From Pomphorhynchus laevis (taxonomy: Eukaryota > Acanthocephala > Palaeacanthocephala > Echinorhynchida > Pomphorhynchidae), in assembly GCA_012934845.2 (NCBI GenBank), contig WNNJ02000207.1:1-64000 (forward strand): a stretch of DNA of 64,000 bases, in the 5' to 3' direction. The position numbers and the translations under genes are program-made. Below the pieces are notes generated by a model. The model ran no database searches. It had not been told where the DNA came from and worked only from the letters and a program-made list of their open reading frames with translations. Each line of letters begins with the position of its first letter. Position 1 is the first letter of the stretch. Below are positions 43,494 to 52,404 of the stretch, piece after piece.

Positions 43494-43683
43494 TGTGAAC
43501 CATACCCGAGAATATAAGCGACTGAATTTATTATTTTCATATTTCGACTGTACTAAGCAGTCTGTGTTTAAGTTGTAAATATGTTTGTTCTCTTGATTAA
43601 ACACAATTGAAAAGGACTTCTAAGTACAGTCGAAATATCAAAATAATAAATTCAGTCTATTATATTCTCGGTGATGGTTCGCA
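43494..43683. repeat. Foldback element, 190 bases with ~62-base inverted ends
   Basis: The left end GTGAACCATACCCGAGAATA...CATATTTCGACTGTACT is inverted against AGTACAGTCGAAATATC...ATTCTCGGTGATGGTTCGCA with only a few mismatches, around a 65-base unpaired centre. No ORF. A small non-autonomous element; the TTTCGACTGT/ACAGTCGAAA part resembles the ends of PLE hairpins, but CTGATGA is absent. Confidence 0.8.
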
Positions 43684-43788
43684 GACAATTAGTTACATTT
43701 GATCCGAAAGCAAATTTAAACGATTTATAACTAACGATTATGTTGTGTATTGCAAATAAAAAACATCAAAAAAAAATTTTAAATTTAC

Positions 43789-43893
43789 CATAAAACATGG
43801 AGTTAAACCAGGAATAATGAATTGTATATGTCCAGATACACCTGTTTCACTGACTCCAGATTCAATCCAACACTGTCCGACTTCATTACATGC
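43789..43893 (-). CDS. UBA5: UBA5 exon (first zinc cysteine pair)
   Basis: A 105-base exon of 35 codons: [35 protein letters not shown]. It matches human [20 protein letters not shown] and GHIQLIIPGESACFA closely. The terminal Cys pairs with the first Cys of the next exon to form the CxxC half of the zinc site. Acceptor AATTCAAAG, donor ATG|GTAAAT, both phase 0. Confidence 0.93.
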
Positions 43894-43941
43894 CTTTGAA
43901 TTCACCCAATAGGTAAAAGACAAAACTCTGTTTATACATAC

Positions 43942-44023
43942 TTTGTTTATTGAAGATCTAGCAACGAAATTATCAACACAGCTTAATAATAGATCAACTG
44001 TTCTACCAGATGTTCCACCAAAC
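43942..44023 (-). CDS. UBA5: UBA5 exon (adenylation domain strand)
   Basis: An 82-base exon: one base finishing a split codon, then [20 protein letters not shown] and ARSSINK. It matches human GGKPVDLVLSCVDNFEAR..., a core strand of the ThiF/E1 adenylation fold whose Asp lies near the ATP site. Donor GTATGT (48-base intron 43894-43941), acceptor TTTTCTAG. The upstream 39 bases are also the inner end of the 947-base inverted repeat. No earlier UBA5 exon (Rossmann GVGGVGS motif, MNRLFF) was found between here and the right end of the window. Confidence 0.9.
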
Positions 44024-44931
44024 CTAGAAAACGTTATAAAATCTTTAAATATATTAACGATAAGTATCTACATATGAAAATTATGAATAAAAAACAGCGA
44101 TTATTTAGACAAAAATTTTAAATAGAAACCATAATAAATATTCTAAAAAGCGCCATAAACATTTTAAATAATTTATCTTTTAAAAATTTGGCATTAATCT
44201 TTTAAAAGTGTACAGAAACAAAGCAATTAAATTTATTCCAATACTAACATATTTCGACAGCTACTGCTATCATTTTCAGGAAAATTACAAACCGATTACT
44301 CAAATACAAAAGCATAAAGTTTATCACTTTTGCAAAACACTCAAAATTTGTAACATAAGAAAAACATCTAAGAAAACAAATTCAAATTGTAACCAAAATA
44401 TCATTTCAAAGAAAAATGCACAACAAAATAGTTGTGCAATTTTTCTAAACTTTTAAACTTTTATTAGATTAACGTCGATTTTTAAATATTTTAACAATAT
44501 TTCGCTATAGTGATGCCTGGATGACAAAGTTTCTGACTAGATAATTGAATTATTTACTAAATTATAATTGTTTAACTTTTAGTAATTTACTTCATTATAA
44601 TTTTTATCTGTTTCTTAACTTTTTTCATCAAGTCATCTTTATATCGAAATATTGTTCAAATAAGAAAAATTGAAATTAGTTTTATAATAAGTAATTATAA
44701 CTAATATAACTAATTATTAATTTATAAATTAATAAATTTATTAATTGAGGCGGCGACGAGGAAGGATCGGAGACCATAGTTGTTGGAGTAATTGGGAACG
44801 TGGAGTAAGAGGGAATTACGGGAACGCAGCGATAGCGAGGTGGGACGACTTTCGTCTAAGAAAGGAAGGTTGATGAACGATGGGGACCCGACAGCGATGA
44901 GACGAAAAGTTACGAGAAGAAGGCAGAGTTT
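43985..44931 (-). repeat. 947-base inverted repeat, right arm
   Basis: Reverse complement of 38655-39601 with no differences seen. It starts inside the UBA5 exon at 43942-44023 and ends inside an L2-type LINE fragment that continues beyond it to 45058. That makes this arm the parental sequence. The two arms are separated by 4,383 bases. Confidence 0.93.
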
Positions 44932-45058
44932 GATGCGGATGTTGATGGTGGACCAGGAGAGTTGGGCAAAATATGTGGATGTGTAGTCGATGCGACCGAG
45001 ACTAAAGAGCACTCGAACGGCGGTGTTGATTATTCGTTGTAGGGGTAGGATTATGGAT
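44745..45058 (-). pseudogene. L2/CR1-type LINE 3' end fragment
   Basis: The minus strand reads LQRIINTAVRVLFSLGRIDY, FAQLSWSTINIRIKLCLLLV and RNSLLLHVPNYSNNYGLRSF. This is the characteristic C-terminus of L2-group reverse transcriptases (LQRxQNxAARV, then L.WLP...RI.FK.L.L., then VPR.....RSF..AAP..WN). It is a 5'-truncated scrap upstream of UBA5, more GC-rich than its surroundings. Most of it was copied into the left arm of the inverted repeat. Confidence 0.7.
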
Positions 45059-45065
45059 TAATCCT

Positions 45066-45240
45066 AACACTTAATGGGCATTAATCTAATTACACCACTG
45101 AGGAATGAAACTAACAAAACAAAGCGTAAATTATCGAAGCTATGTATCTTGAGACTTTTAAAGATTGCATAGTCCCTAACAATAAAGCAGACATCACATT
45201 AAAGCTTAGTTTAAACTTAGTTGCTAGAAATTTGTAACAA
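45066..45240 (+). pseudogene. PLE GIY-YIG C-terminal scrap
   Basis: Repeats 46310-46485 with about one change in ten (CACTTAATGG.CATTAA, TTAAAGATTGCATAGTCCCT, AACTTAGTTGCTAGAAATTT). A second copy of the same PLE end lies 1.2 kb away in the same orientation. Confidence 0.7.
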
Positions 45241-45249
45241 AACATTATT

Positions 45250-45565
45250 ATGTTTGGTATTAAACAAAACATAATAATGCTAAATCAAAATTTAATAATT
45301 AAATAATCAAATTAATAATTGTTTTTAGATTTTCTATAATTTAAATCAAGTTAAAATAAAAAATTGAAATTTAAAATAAACGTCATTTTTATGAATTGAC
45401 TAATAAATAACAGACGTTGTATCAGAATAAGAATTAGAGGTCATCAGGAGGAACTGCTATGCTATCAGGTTTCGGCCCCTAACTCCTCTACCGAACATAG
45501 CAGTGGGGCCAAATGCATGCTAATGTATTCGGCCCCTCTGCTATGGTACGTAGTAGAGTTGCATT
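45250..45565 (-). repeat. Dispersed family tail and structured unit copy 10
   Basis: Minus orientation. The tail (AAACATAATAATGCTAAATC) at 45265 is followed by the unit at 45385-45535, whose two crossing stems are both fully paired (GGCCCC/GGGGCC and CTGCTATG/CATAGCAG read on the minus strand). Immediately beyond, TTCGGCCCCTCTGCTATGGT (45528-45547) begins a second, oppositely oriented partial unit. Confidence 0.75.
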
Positions 45566-45569
45566 TGAT

Positions 45570-46640
45570 AAGTAGTAGATTAAGATAAGACCGGCGATAT
45601 GTTTAGTGCAATATCAACTAATTGATTAGTTTAGAAGTCCTAAATTCTAAAGATAATAATATTAATTGGATAACAACTGCATTAGTTTTTTGGACGTAAA
45701 GGTATTGCTAGGTAATCCAATCCGTACAACAGTGCACAGGAAGGATATCCCTAACATTGTAACTAGCTGGTCATCTCATTCACCTGTAAAATGAAAAACG
45801 TCACAGGCACGATCCCTATTCCTGCGAGCACTTCGTATTTGCTCAAATGAACATTTACTTCGGGATGAATTAAATAATATCTATTTTCTTCTAAAACAAG
45901 CAGACTTTTCACCTAATATCATTAATCCCGCATTCCATCATACCCGTCGCATCATAAATGATCAAAGACAACGATCTGCAATTGAAGGGAAAAAGTTCAT
46001 CGAGGTCCCATTCATCAACTAGAAGGCACATTCCTTAATGTGTAGCAATCTCGGTCTATGTAGAGATGACATATTTCCCTTCACTCGTTCACTACCTAGG
46101 CTATCCAGTATGTTCAAACTAAAACCAAGAATTTGAATCGGCCGGTGTTGTCTACAATTTTCCATGCTTCCAGTGTAAGAAAATATATGTGGGCCAAACA
46201 GGAAGACCGTTAGCTATCCGTGCCAAAGAACACTCATATGTAATGAAGAGAGCATTACACGGACAGTATACATCCTCTTGTGCCATTTCTCATCATATAG
46301 GTGTTAATAACCACTTAATGGACATTAACCTAATTACACCACTGAAGAAAGAAACGAACAAAACAAAGCGCAAAATTATTGAAGCCATGTATCTTGAAAC
46401 TTTTAAAGATTGCATAGTCCCTAACAATAAAGCAGGCATTACATTAAAGCTCAGTTTAAACTTAGTTGCTAGAAATTTGTGTTTACCACTATCAGTACAG
46501 ATAGACATTATATGAACAATCAGTAGGGCGCATTTTAGTTTTTTTGCACTTTCTAATTCCTTTTACTAATGTTTTATTTCTAGACCCTGAAGATGACGTG
46601 CCGTAGTGCCGTCGAAATATTGGATATTTGTAATCAAATA
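45570..46640 (+). mobile_element. Penelope-like element 3' half
   Basis: Plus strand. The end of the RT palm and thumb lies at 45650-46020 (NSLNFLDVKVLL-like segment, then HRKDIPNIVTSWSSHSPV, RSLFLRALRICSNEHLL and FSPNIINPAFHHTRRII). A Cys-rich linker (SNLGLCRDDIF) follows, then a GIY-YIG nuclease (46150-46485), a 3' UTR and a hammerhead-like core at 46587-46617 (CTGAAGA, GACG/CGTC stem, GAAA). The 5' half including the catalytic box is absent. Frames are interrupted in the RT part. Confidence 0.8.
46189..46515 (+). CDS. PLE GIY-YIG endonuclease, partial
   Basis: A 108-codon open stretch. Just before it the frame reads VYNFPCFQCKKIYVGQTGR (GIY strand with a Cys pair, then the VG equivalent of YIG). 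Within it are RPLAIRAKEHSYVMKRAL (catalytic Arg and His), TSSCAISHHI and KRKIIEAMYLETFKDCIVPN (Glu helix and terminal Asn). It represents almost the full nuclease module, ending at a natural stop before the 3' UTR. The frame is broken upstream at the linker. Confidence 0.75.
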   Translation: MGQTGRPLAIRAKEHSYVMKRALHGQYTSSCAISHHIGVNNHLMDINLITPLKKETNKTKRKIIEAMYLETFKDCIVPNNKAGITLKLSLNLVARNLCLPLSVQIDII

Positions 46641-46689
46641 AATATTCATGTTTCCTGGCCTTCTTGTAATAATTCGGATTGGAAACGAA

Positions 46690-46860
46690 TTTTCTCAATT
46701 TTTTTATCTGTTTCTTAACTTTTTTCATCAAGTCAACTTTATATCGAAATATTGTTCAAATAATAAAAATTGAAATTAGTTATATAATAAGTAATTATAA
46801 CTATTATTATTTATATTGATTTAAATTGTTGATTAACGTTACTTACAATTTAAATTGTTG
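46690..46860. repeat. Copy of inverted-repeat arm sequence
   Basis: TTATCTGTTTCTTAACTTTT and ATATCGAAATATTGTTCAAA repeat 44598-44707 of the right arm with a few differences, directly following the PLE 3' UTR. So this part of the arm is itself a dispersed PLE-associated sequence. Confidence 0.7.
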
Positions 46861-47018
46861 ATACTTACAGTAGTTACTTACACAAATTACACAAATTACA
46901 CAAATTACATTATATACATCTATATATTCTATACATTCTATACAATAACATACAATTAATATACACAACAACTACTTACAACAACTTACAATCACACACA
47001 AACTATCTAACAATTATT
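46860..47018 (+). other. Leader of REL LINE 1 with ACACAAATT repeats
   Basis: Three copies of ACACAAATT (46880-46906) followed by a CA/TA-rich leader leading to the ATG at 47019. The phrase ACACAAATTACA occurs again just before the second REL LINE at about 50177-50190, so it is either a shared 5' UTR or a shared insertion target. Confidence 0.5.
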
Positions 47019-47207
47019 ATGCCAAAAGGAAAACCTGCTTCCTTTGCAAAATGTTGTTCATGTAATGGACCTAATGCCAGATGTAAAGGCTGTAAATGTG
47101 CAAGATCAAATGAGAGTTGTATGAATTGTCAAGCTCCTCTGTGTTCGAATAAAGTACAATCCAGTATATTTCAAAAAAATAAGACAACCTCTGACTCGTA
47201 CAGCTAG
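47019..47207 (+). CDS. REL LINE 1 N-terminal nine-cysteine domain
   Basis: A 62-codon frame with Cys at residues 12, 13, 15, 22, 25, 27, 34, 37 and 42 (AKCCSCNGPNARCKGCKCAR, then CMNCQAPLC). The pattern resembles the CXC/tesmin-type cysteine-rich DNA-binding fold, with Cys-Lys and Cys-x-Cys steps, and would plausibly bind zinc and nucleic acid for target recognition; that role is inferred. The same nine positions recur exactly in the second element. The frame changes shortly after the domain, and the protein continues from 47248. Confidence 0.75.
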   Translation: MPKGKPASFAKCCSCNGPNARCKGCKCARSNESCMNCQAPLCSNKVQSSIFQKNKTTSDSYS

Positions 47208-47247
47208 CATAGAACAATATACTTCAAGTGAATCACAAGATCTTGCC

Positions 47248-48120
47248 TTGATTTCAAGTCCATCAAATTCCGATAGACAAACAACATTTCAAAAAATAAT
47301 CGACGACACATTCTACCAAGTGATTCATTGGATTCCGAATCTGTACTCATTATTAAAGTGCAACGTTAGTAATAATTTTGTTGATAAGTTAGCTGAATTA
47401 TTCTCCTTAGCTGCATGTGATATACCTAACATGGCCTTACACCTCAAGACAGTAACTGTATTCTGTCAATTGATTTTACAAGCGACGCCAAAATCAAAAG
47501 CCAAAGTGATTCGATGTAATGTAGCCCGTAGGTTGATTCTTTGGCAAGAAAATAAGATTGATGACTTACTTCACGAGTCGTCCATTCTGCAGGAGGAAAA
47601 AAGATTTAAGCATGCAAAACCAAGAAATGAATTAAAATGGATAAGTCGTTTCCAAAATCTACTAAGTAACGGAAAAACTAACACTGCCATGAAATTACTG
47701 GAAGATCCACAAGAATATGGAAAAATTTTACATGTAAATGACGAGATTAGTGGGACTAATGCCATGAAAAAACTTGTTGAATTACATCCTGTGAGTAAGG
47801 CCGCCGACGAATCGGTTCTTCTCTCAACACCTCTGACCGGAATCGGTTTGGTACCTACATTGCGATTTCTAGATATATCTGAAACTGACATCAAAACAGC
47901 AAGTAGAAAAACTCAGGGATCAGCGGGACCATCAGGTGTTGATGCTTTGCAATGGCGCTCGATGTTAAATTCATTTGGAAAAAGTTCAAGTAAACTTGCT
48001 TCCTCCATCGCCCAATTTACAATTATCATCGTAACTCAGCCACTAGATAAACATGCCCTTGAGGCACTTAAGGTAAGCCGCTTGATAGCACTGGATAAAA
48101 ATCCGGTATTAGACCGATAG
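47248..48120 (+). CDS. REL LINE 1 central region and RT entry
   Basis: A 290-codon frame. The first 200 residues are a helix-rich region aligned with the second element (FVDKLAELFSLAACD matches FVEMLASLYQIAAEA; MKLLEDPQ matches ATAILEEN). QGSAGPSGVDALQWRSMLNS is the finger motif (GPSG) seen before the RT palm, and LEALKVSRLIALDKNP is the strand preceding the GxRPIGVxExxRR motif, which follows in another frame at about 48113 (RPIGIGETLRRIIGKTIAER). Confidence 0.75.
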   Translation: MISSPSNSDRQTTFQKIIDDTFYQVIHWIPNLYSLLKCNVSNNFVDKLAELFSLAACDIPNMALHLKTVTVFCQLILQATPKSKAKVIRCNVARRLILWQENKIDDLLHESSILQEEKRFKHAKPRNELKWISRFQNLLSNGKTNTAMKLLEDPQEYGKILHVNDEISGTNAMKKLVELHPVSKAADESVLLSTPLTGIGLVPTLRFLDISETDIKTASRKTQGSAGPSGVDALQWRSMLNSFGKSSSKLASSIAQFTIIIVTQPLDKHALEALKVSRLIALDKNPVLDR

Positions 48121-48194
48121 GCATCGGAGAAACATTACGTCGTATAATCGGCAAGACAATTGCAGAAAGAATTAAGGGTGATTTACAATCTGTT

Positions 48195-50027
48195 GTGGGT
48201 AATGAACAGTTATGTTCAGGACAAAGGTGCGGGATTGAATTTGCAATTCATTCCATCAGAAAGATGTACAACGATAACCTAGAAAACTGTATTTTAAAAC
48301 TAGATGCATCGAATGGATTTAACACTGTCAACAGAGCAGTCGCATTGAAAAATGTTGATAAGATATGTCCATCATTTTCCGTGATTCTGCGCAATATGTA
48401 TTCGAGCTCGACCTTATTGACTGTCGAGGACGATTTAATTCCATCATCGGAAGGGTTCACGCAAGGCGATCCCTTAGCTATGATAGCGTATGCAGTAGCG
48501 TCAATACCAATCATCATGACTTTGAAGGAACGTTTTCCTAAAACCACGCATAGACGGTATGCAGATGATGCGCACATTGTCGGTGACGCTCACACACTCT
48601 TTGACGTTTGGAACTGCATACGAGATATTGGCCCAAAGTATGGCTTCTTCCTAAATGAAGAGAAATGCCAAATATTAGTTCATAAAGATAATGAAGATTA
48701 TACGTGTTCGCTATTTGAAAAACAGAAGTTGCAAATAACTTCTGATGGATTGAAGGTTTTGGGAGCCGCAATTGGTACGGAATCATTTATGACTTAGTTT
48801 ATGACACGAAAGATAAATACGTGGACCAAAAGCCTTCAAAATTTGATCTTAGTAGCAAATGAAAATCCTTATCTGGCATACATAGTTTTTACACAATCCT
48901 TTCAATTTAAATGTCGATTTATTCAACGAACATGCCCAGTAGAAGAAACTCAATTTAAACAGCTTTCGAATTTCATTGTCAAAGAAGTGATTACGTCCAT
49001 GATTGGCATTAGACTCCTTCAGTCCCACATTGACATTATTCAGTTACCTCTACGTTATGGTGGACTTGGAATTTCGCTGCCGGATACACGACCTGAACTA
49101 AACCTAAAGTATTCGATTCGTTTGTGCAGTATCCTTTCTGAAAATATTCCTGTAACTCAAATCAAGGCAAAACAACAGAAAACTTTAGAGATATCAAAAG
49201 AGCATGACATCGATTTTCAAAAGCAAGCATACGCATTAAAATTTCATAATGAAGAGGCATACTATAAAATGTTGTACGCAAGCATAAAGGGAGCGTCAAC
49301 ATTGTTGTCCGTTAGAGCATTCGAACATCGTCATCACACCTTGTCTAAAAATGAATTTCATGATGCTGTAGCAGCAAGATATGGTTGGTCACCTCCAAAT
49401 GCACCATCAACGTGTCTTTGCAATGCCAAATTTGAAATTTCACATGCACATTCTTGTCAAGTAAGTGGATTACCATCAATTCGTCACAATACCATATGTG
49501 ATTTGATCACCGCTGAGCTAAATATTTTATCACTCACTGCTGCTCGAGAGCCTGTGCTTACCGTAATATCCCCCAGTGTAGTGTTTGAAAGATCACCGAC
49601 GTCCAAGAAACAAGGAGCACGACTAGACATTGAATGTTATGGGTTATTTGGAAATCGAACGGAGCGATCCTTAATGGATGTATGTATATTCAACCAGCTA
49701 GCTCCTTCGTATTCTCTTGGCAACCCTAATTCACACTTCACGTACCACGCACAGAGAAAGTACGCAAAGTATGGTGAACGAATTGAGCGTTTTGAAAGAG
49801 CGAGCTTCAATCCATTGATTTTTGCAGCTAATGGAGGAATAGATGGTCAAACCGACCAGGTACTCAAACATATGGCAAAAAAGAAGGCCTTCAAATTTCA
49901 CATGCGCTATGAAGAGTGCATCCGCAATTTACGATGCAAAATCGGCATCAGCCTAGCCAAATCAGCATCCATGTGCGTGAGATCAGCACGTCGTAACACA
50001 CCACAAAACAGATCCACATTGTTATGA
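48195..50027 (+). CDS. REL LINE 1 reverse transcriptase and endonuclease
   Basis: One frame with a single in-frame TAG at 48795. RT motifs: CSGQRCGIEFAIHSIRKMY, LKLDASNGFNTVNR (motif A Asp), FTQGDPLAMIAYAVAS (motif B) and RYADDAHIVG (catalytic Asp pair). After the thumb come CLCNAKFEISHAHSC (Cys-x-Cys...His...Cys zinc finger), RHNTICDLI and ARLDIECYGLFGNRTERSLMDVCIF. The last has the spaced Asp residues of the restriction-like (PD-D/ExK) endonuclease of R2/CRE-type elements. It ends YAKYGERIERFE...ANGG...RCKIGISLAKSASMC. All catalytic residues are preserved, so decay is recent or slight. Confidence 0.82.
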
Positions 50028-50287
50028 AATATTGGGCCCATTTGAGGGTAACCTAACTTGTAAATTTTACTTTTTGATAATAATTATTAAATATAAAAAA
50101 CAATTATTTATATTGACCTTAATTATTATTGACCTTAAAAAAATTTTGGTTTCTAATAAACATACAATAAATAACATACACAAATTACAAGGACTGCGTT
50201 TTCAGAGGACTGAGCACTCGCGCGGAAGATTACAACTTACTTTGTGACACAAAGACAATCGAAACTAACAATTGAACGTCGCCTTGT

Positions 50288-51832
50288 ATGCCCAAAGGAA
50301 TACCGTCTAACCAGAGGCTATGCTGTGGATGTAATGGTCCATCAGCAAAGTGCAAAGGTTGCAAATGTGCGAAGGCAGGAGCTCCTTGCGTTAATTGCCG
50401 TGCACCTGAATGTAACAATAGCGTGCATATTGGACCTCAGACAGTGTGTTTAACCTCTGCTGCTGAACCAGTAGGTAGAGTGGCGGATTTGAATCCCCTT
50501 ACTGATAGTGGCAGTACACGGACAACTGATAATCCAATTGTAGATAACTTGCACGACCCTGTTGATAGGCAGTCTCTTTCACTTCAGGCGATTTATGATG
50601 TGGTGATACAATGGAGGCCTAGTGCGATGCGACTCCCAAGATGTGCTGCGTCGAATGAATTTGTTGAAATGCTTGCTAGCCTCTATCAGATTGCAGCCGA
50701 AGCTGATAACCATGATATGTTTGCACTTAAAAAGGCCACTATTTTGTCCCGGTGCGTTTTGCAAGGTCTTCCATCTAGAAAGGTGCCCGAGATCCGAAAA
50801 GCACTAGAGCGCAGAATCAGACTATGGAAAAATGGCAGATTCGTCGATGTTTTCAATGAGGCAAGAATATTACAGCGACGTTGCATGCCTATGCGTTCGA
50901 GCCCACGTACTGATGATTGGATAAAGCGCTATGTCAAGTTGGTCACAAGTGGAAAGCTGTCAGCGGCGACTGCCATATTGGAAGAGAACCAACAGTCGAG
51001 CATTCTAGATCCTGATTCGATTGTCGATGGTTTGACTGTACGTGAACACCTGCAGAATCTACACCCAACAGCCGCAGATGCTGATGCGTCCGCTTTATTA
51101 CAACGAGATTTGCCAAATGTTAGAGAGCATCATCCTTCGCTCTTCTCTGTCATAGATGGGGAAGCTATCATCCGAGCGGCTAACAAAACCTCAGGTGGAG
51201 CTGGCCCATCAGGGCTGGATGTGATGGCTTTGAGACAACTCTTGAATAGCTTCTCCGTGCATTCCAAGGCTCTAGCGGATGCTTTGGCAAATTTTGTAGT
51301 GAGCCTTAGCACTATTCAACTCAGCCCTCGGATGTTAGAGGCGTTTACTGCTTGCCGGTTGATATTAATACCAAAGAATAATGTGAAAATTAGACCGATT
51401 GGTGTATCAGAGGTTGTTCGCCGCATTGTCAGTAAAACCATATTGTCCTGCGTCAAAGATGATCTTCAAGACGTAGCCGGGATTGTCCAACTTTGCGCAT
51501 CCCAGCGAAATGGGATCGATTTTGCGATTCACTTGCTTCGCGATACGTATTCTTCTAACCAGAGCTATGGGCTTCTCGCTGTCGACGCTAAGAATGCGTT
51601 CAACTCTGTCAATCGAAATGTTATGCTACACAATATCAAACACACTTGCCCTGAGCTAGCACAGTCCTTATCTAACATTTATGCGGGCGACGCAGAACTG
51701 GTATTTGGTGATGGATCTTTAGCATCGTGCGAGGGAGTAACCCAGGAAGATCCCTTAGCCATGGCTGCCTTCGCAATGGCATCCTTAACATTGATAAGTA
51801 TGATCAAGCAAGTCGTGCCAAACATTGTTTAG
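50288..51832 (+). CDS. REL LINE 2 N-terminal and RT part
   Basis: 514 codons. Nine Cys at residues 12, 13, 15, 22, 25, 27, 34, 37, 42 (CCGCNGPSAKCKGCKCAK, CVNCRAPEC), the same spacing as element 1. A helical region follows, then TSGGAGPSGLDVMALRQLLN, CRLILIPKNNVKIRPIGVSE and VRRIVSKTI, LCASQRNGIDFAIHLLRDTY, LLAVDAKNAFNSVNR (motif A Asp) and GVTQEDPLAMAAFAMAS, where the usual QGDP of motif B is QEDP. The frame ends at TAG one codon before RWFADDANFVG, so the catalytic Asp pair lies in the next frame segment. Confidence 0.85.
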   Translation: MPKGIPSNQRLCCGCNGPSAKCKGCKCAKAGAPCVNCRAPECNNSVHIGPQTVCLTSAAEPVGRVADLNPLTDSGSTRTTDNPIVDNLHDPVDRQSLSLQAIYDVVIQWRPSAMRLPRCAASNEFVEMLASLYQIAAEADNHDMFALKKATILSRCVLQGLPSRKVPEIRKALERRIRLWKNGRFVDVFNEARILQRRCMPMRSSPRTDDWIKRYVKLVTSGKLSAATAILEENQQSSILDPDSIVDGLTVREHLQNLHPTAADADASALLQRDLPNVREHHPSLFSVIDGEAIIRAANKTSGGAGPSGLDVMALRQLLNSFSVHSKALADALANFVVSLSTIQLSPRMLEAFTACRLILIPKNNVKIRPIGVSEVVRRIVSKTILSCVKDDLQDVAGIVQLCASQRNGIDFAIHLLRDTYSSNQSYGLLAVDAKNAFNSVNRNVMLHNIKHTCPELAQSLSNIYAGDAELVFGDGSLASCEGVTQEDPLAMAAFAMASLTLISMIKQVVPNIV

Positions 51833-52402
51833 CGTTGGTTTGCTGACGATGCGAATTTTGTAGGTTTGCCTGAGGATCTGTTGCGTGTATGGCAACTTCT
51901 CCAAATCCAAGGACCAAAATTCGGAAATAATGTGAACCCTAGCAAAACCAAGATGCTCCTTCATCCGCAATCCGAAGGGATGTATCCACTTCCCGCAGAG
52001 ATTGAGATACGGTTCGATGGCATCGAGGTTCTTGGTGCGCCAATTGGCTCAGGCGAATTTTTAAAGGAAATTACAAAAATTAAAATATTAAAGTGGACTG
52101 AGCTTGTTTCTCGTATATCTACTGTATCACGATTTGATCCCCATGCTGCTTTCTCAGGATTCAATAAGTCAATAAAATGGAAATGGACACACTTTATGAG
52201 ATCGACACCAAGTGAAACGGATCTGTATTTGTCCTTACGGGATACTATATTCAGTGGTTTGGCTCCCTCACTTTTCGATCAAGATCTAAACTCAGTTATG
52301 CACGCATTGATTTCGTCACCAATTTCAAAGGGTGGAATGGGCATGGTTGATCCAGTAAGCGCAGCTTTGACCGAGTTCGAAAGCTCGAAAAAAATTTTGT
52401 AA
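51833..52402 (+). CDS. REL LINE 2 RT catalytic box and thumb
   Basis: In frame with the preceding segment after the TAG. Opens RWFADDANFVGLPEDLLRVW (motif C), then GPKFGNNVNPSKTKMLLHPQ (primer grip region) and FDGIEVLGAPIGSGEFLKE, followed by the helical thumb and PISKGGMGMVDPVSAALTEF. It ends near an A-run where the frame changes; the continuation KTFDSGLQGDLIRDAQNILT is in another frame up to 52706. Confidence 0.8.
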   Translation, partial: RWFADDANFVGLPEDLLRVWQLLQIQGPKFGNNVNPSKTKMLLHPQSEGMYPLPAEIEIRFDGIEVLGAPIGSGEFLKEITKIKILKWTELVSRISTVSRFDPHAAFSGFNKSIKWKWTHFMRSTPSETDLYLSLRDTIFSGLAPSLFDQDLNSVMHALISSPISKGGMGMVDPVSAALTEFESSKKIL

Positions 52403-52404
52403 AA

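Larger units (their letters stand above)
40763..43788 (-). other. UBA5: UBA5 intron of 3.0 kb
   Basis: Donor GTAAAT at 43788 (after ATG), acceptor TTTAG at 40763. It contains the 208-base minisatellite (40857-41485), a 650-base direct duplication (41778-41830 resembles 42415-42465, and 42065-42090 resembles 42478-42505) and a 190-base foldback element (43494-43683). The rest is AT-rich without gene signal. Confidence 0.75.
47019..50060 (+). mobile_element. REL-endonuclease LINE 1 (near full length)
   Basis: A single-ORF non-LTR element: nine-Cys N-terminus, a long helical region, reverse transcriptase, and a C-terminal restriction-like endonuclease preceded by a zinc finger. This order is that of the early-branching R2/CRE-type LINEs rather than AP-endonuclease LINEs. 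Three lesions are visible: two frame changes (about 47170 and 48110) and one in-frame TAG at 48795. The 3' UTR contains TGGGCCCATTTGAGGGTAAC (50033-50052), shared with the second copy. Confidence 0.82.

Noticed and set aside
46492-46731. Minus-strand frame of 79 codons starting MMKKVKKQIKKLRKF
   Set aside because: It lies antisense to the PLE 3' UTR and hammerhead-like core and is Lys/Tyr-rich; it is explained as a shadow of the repeat.
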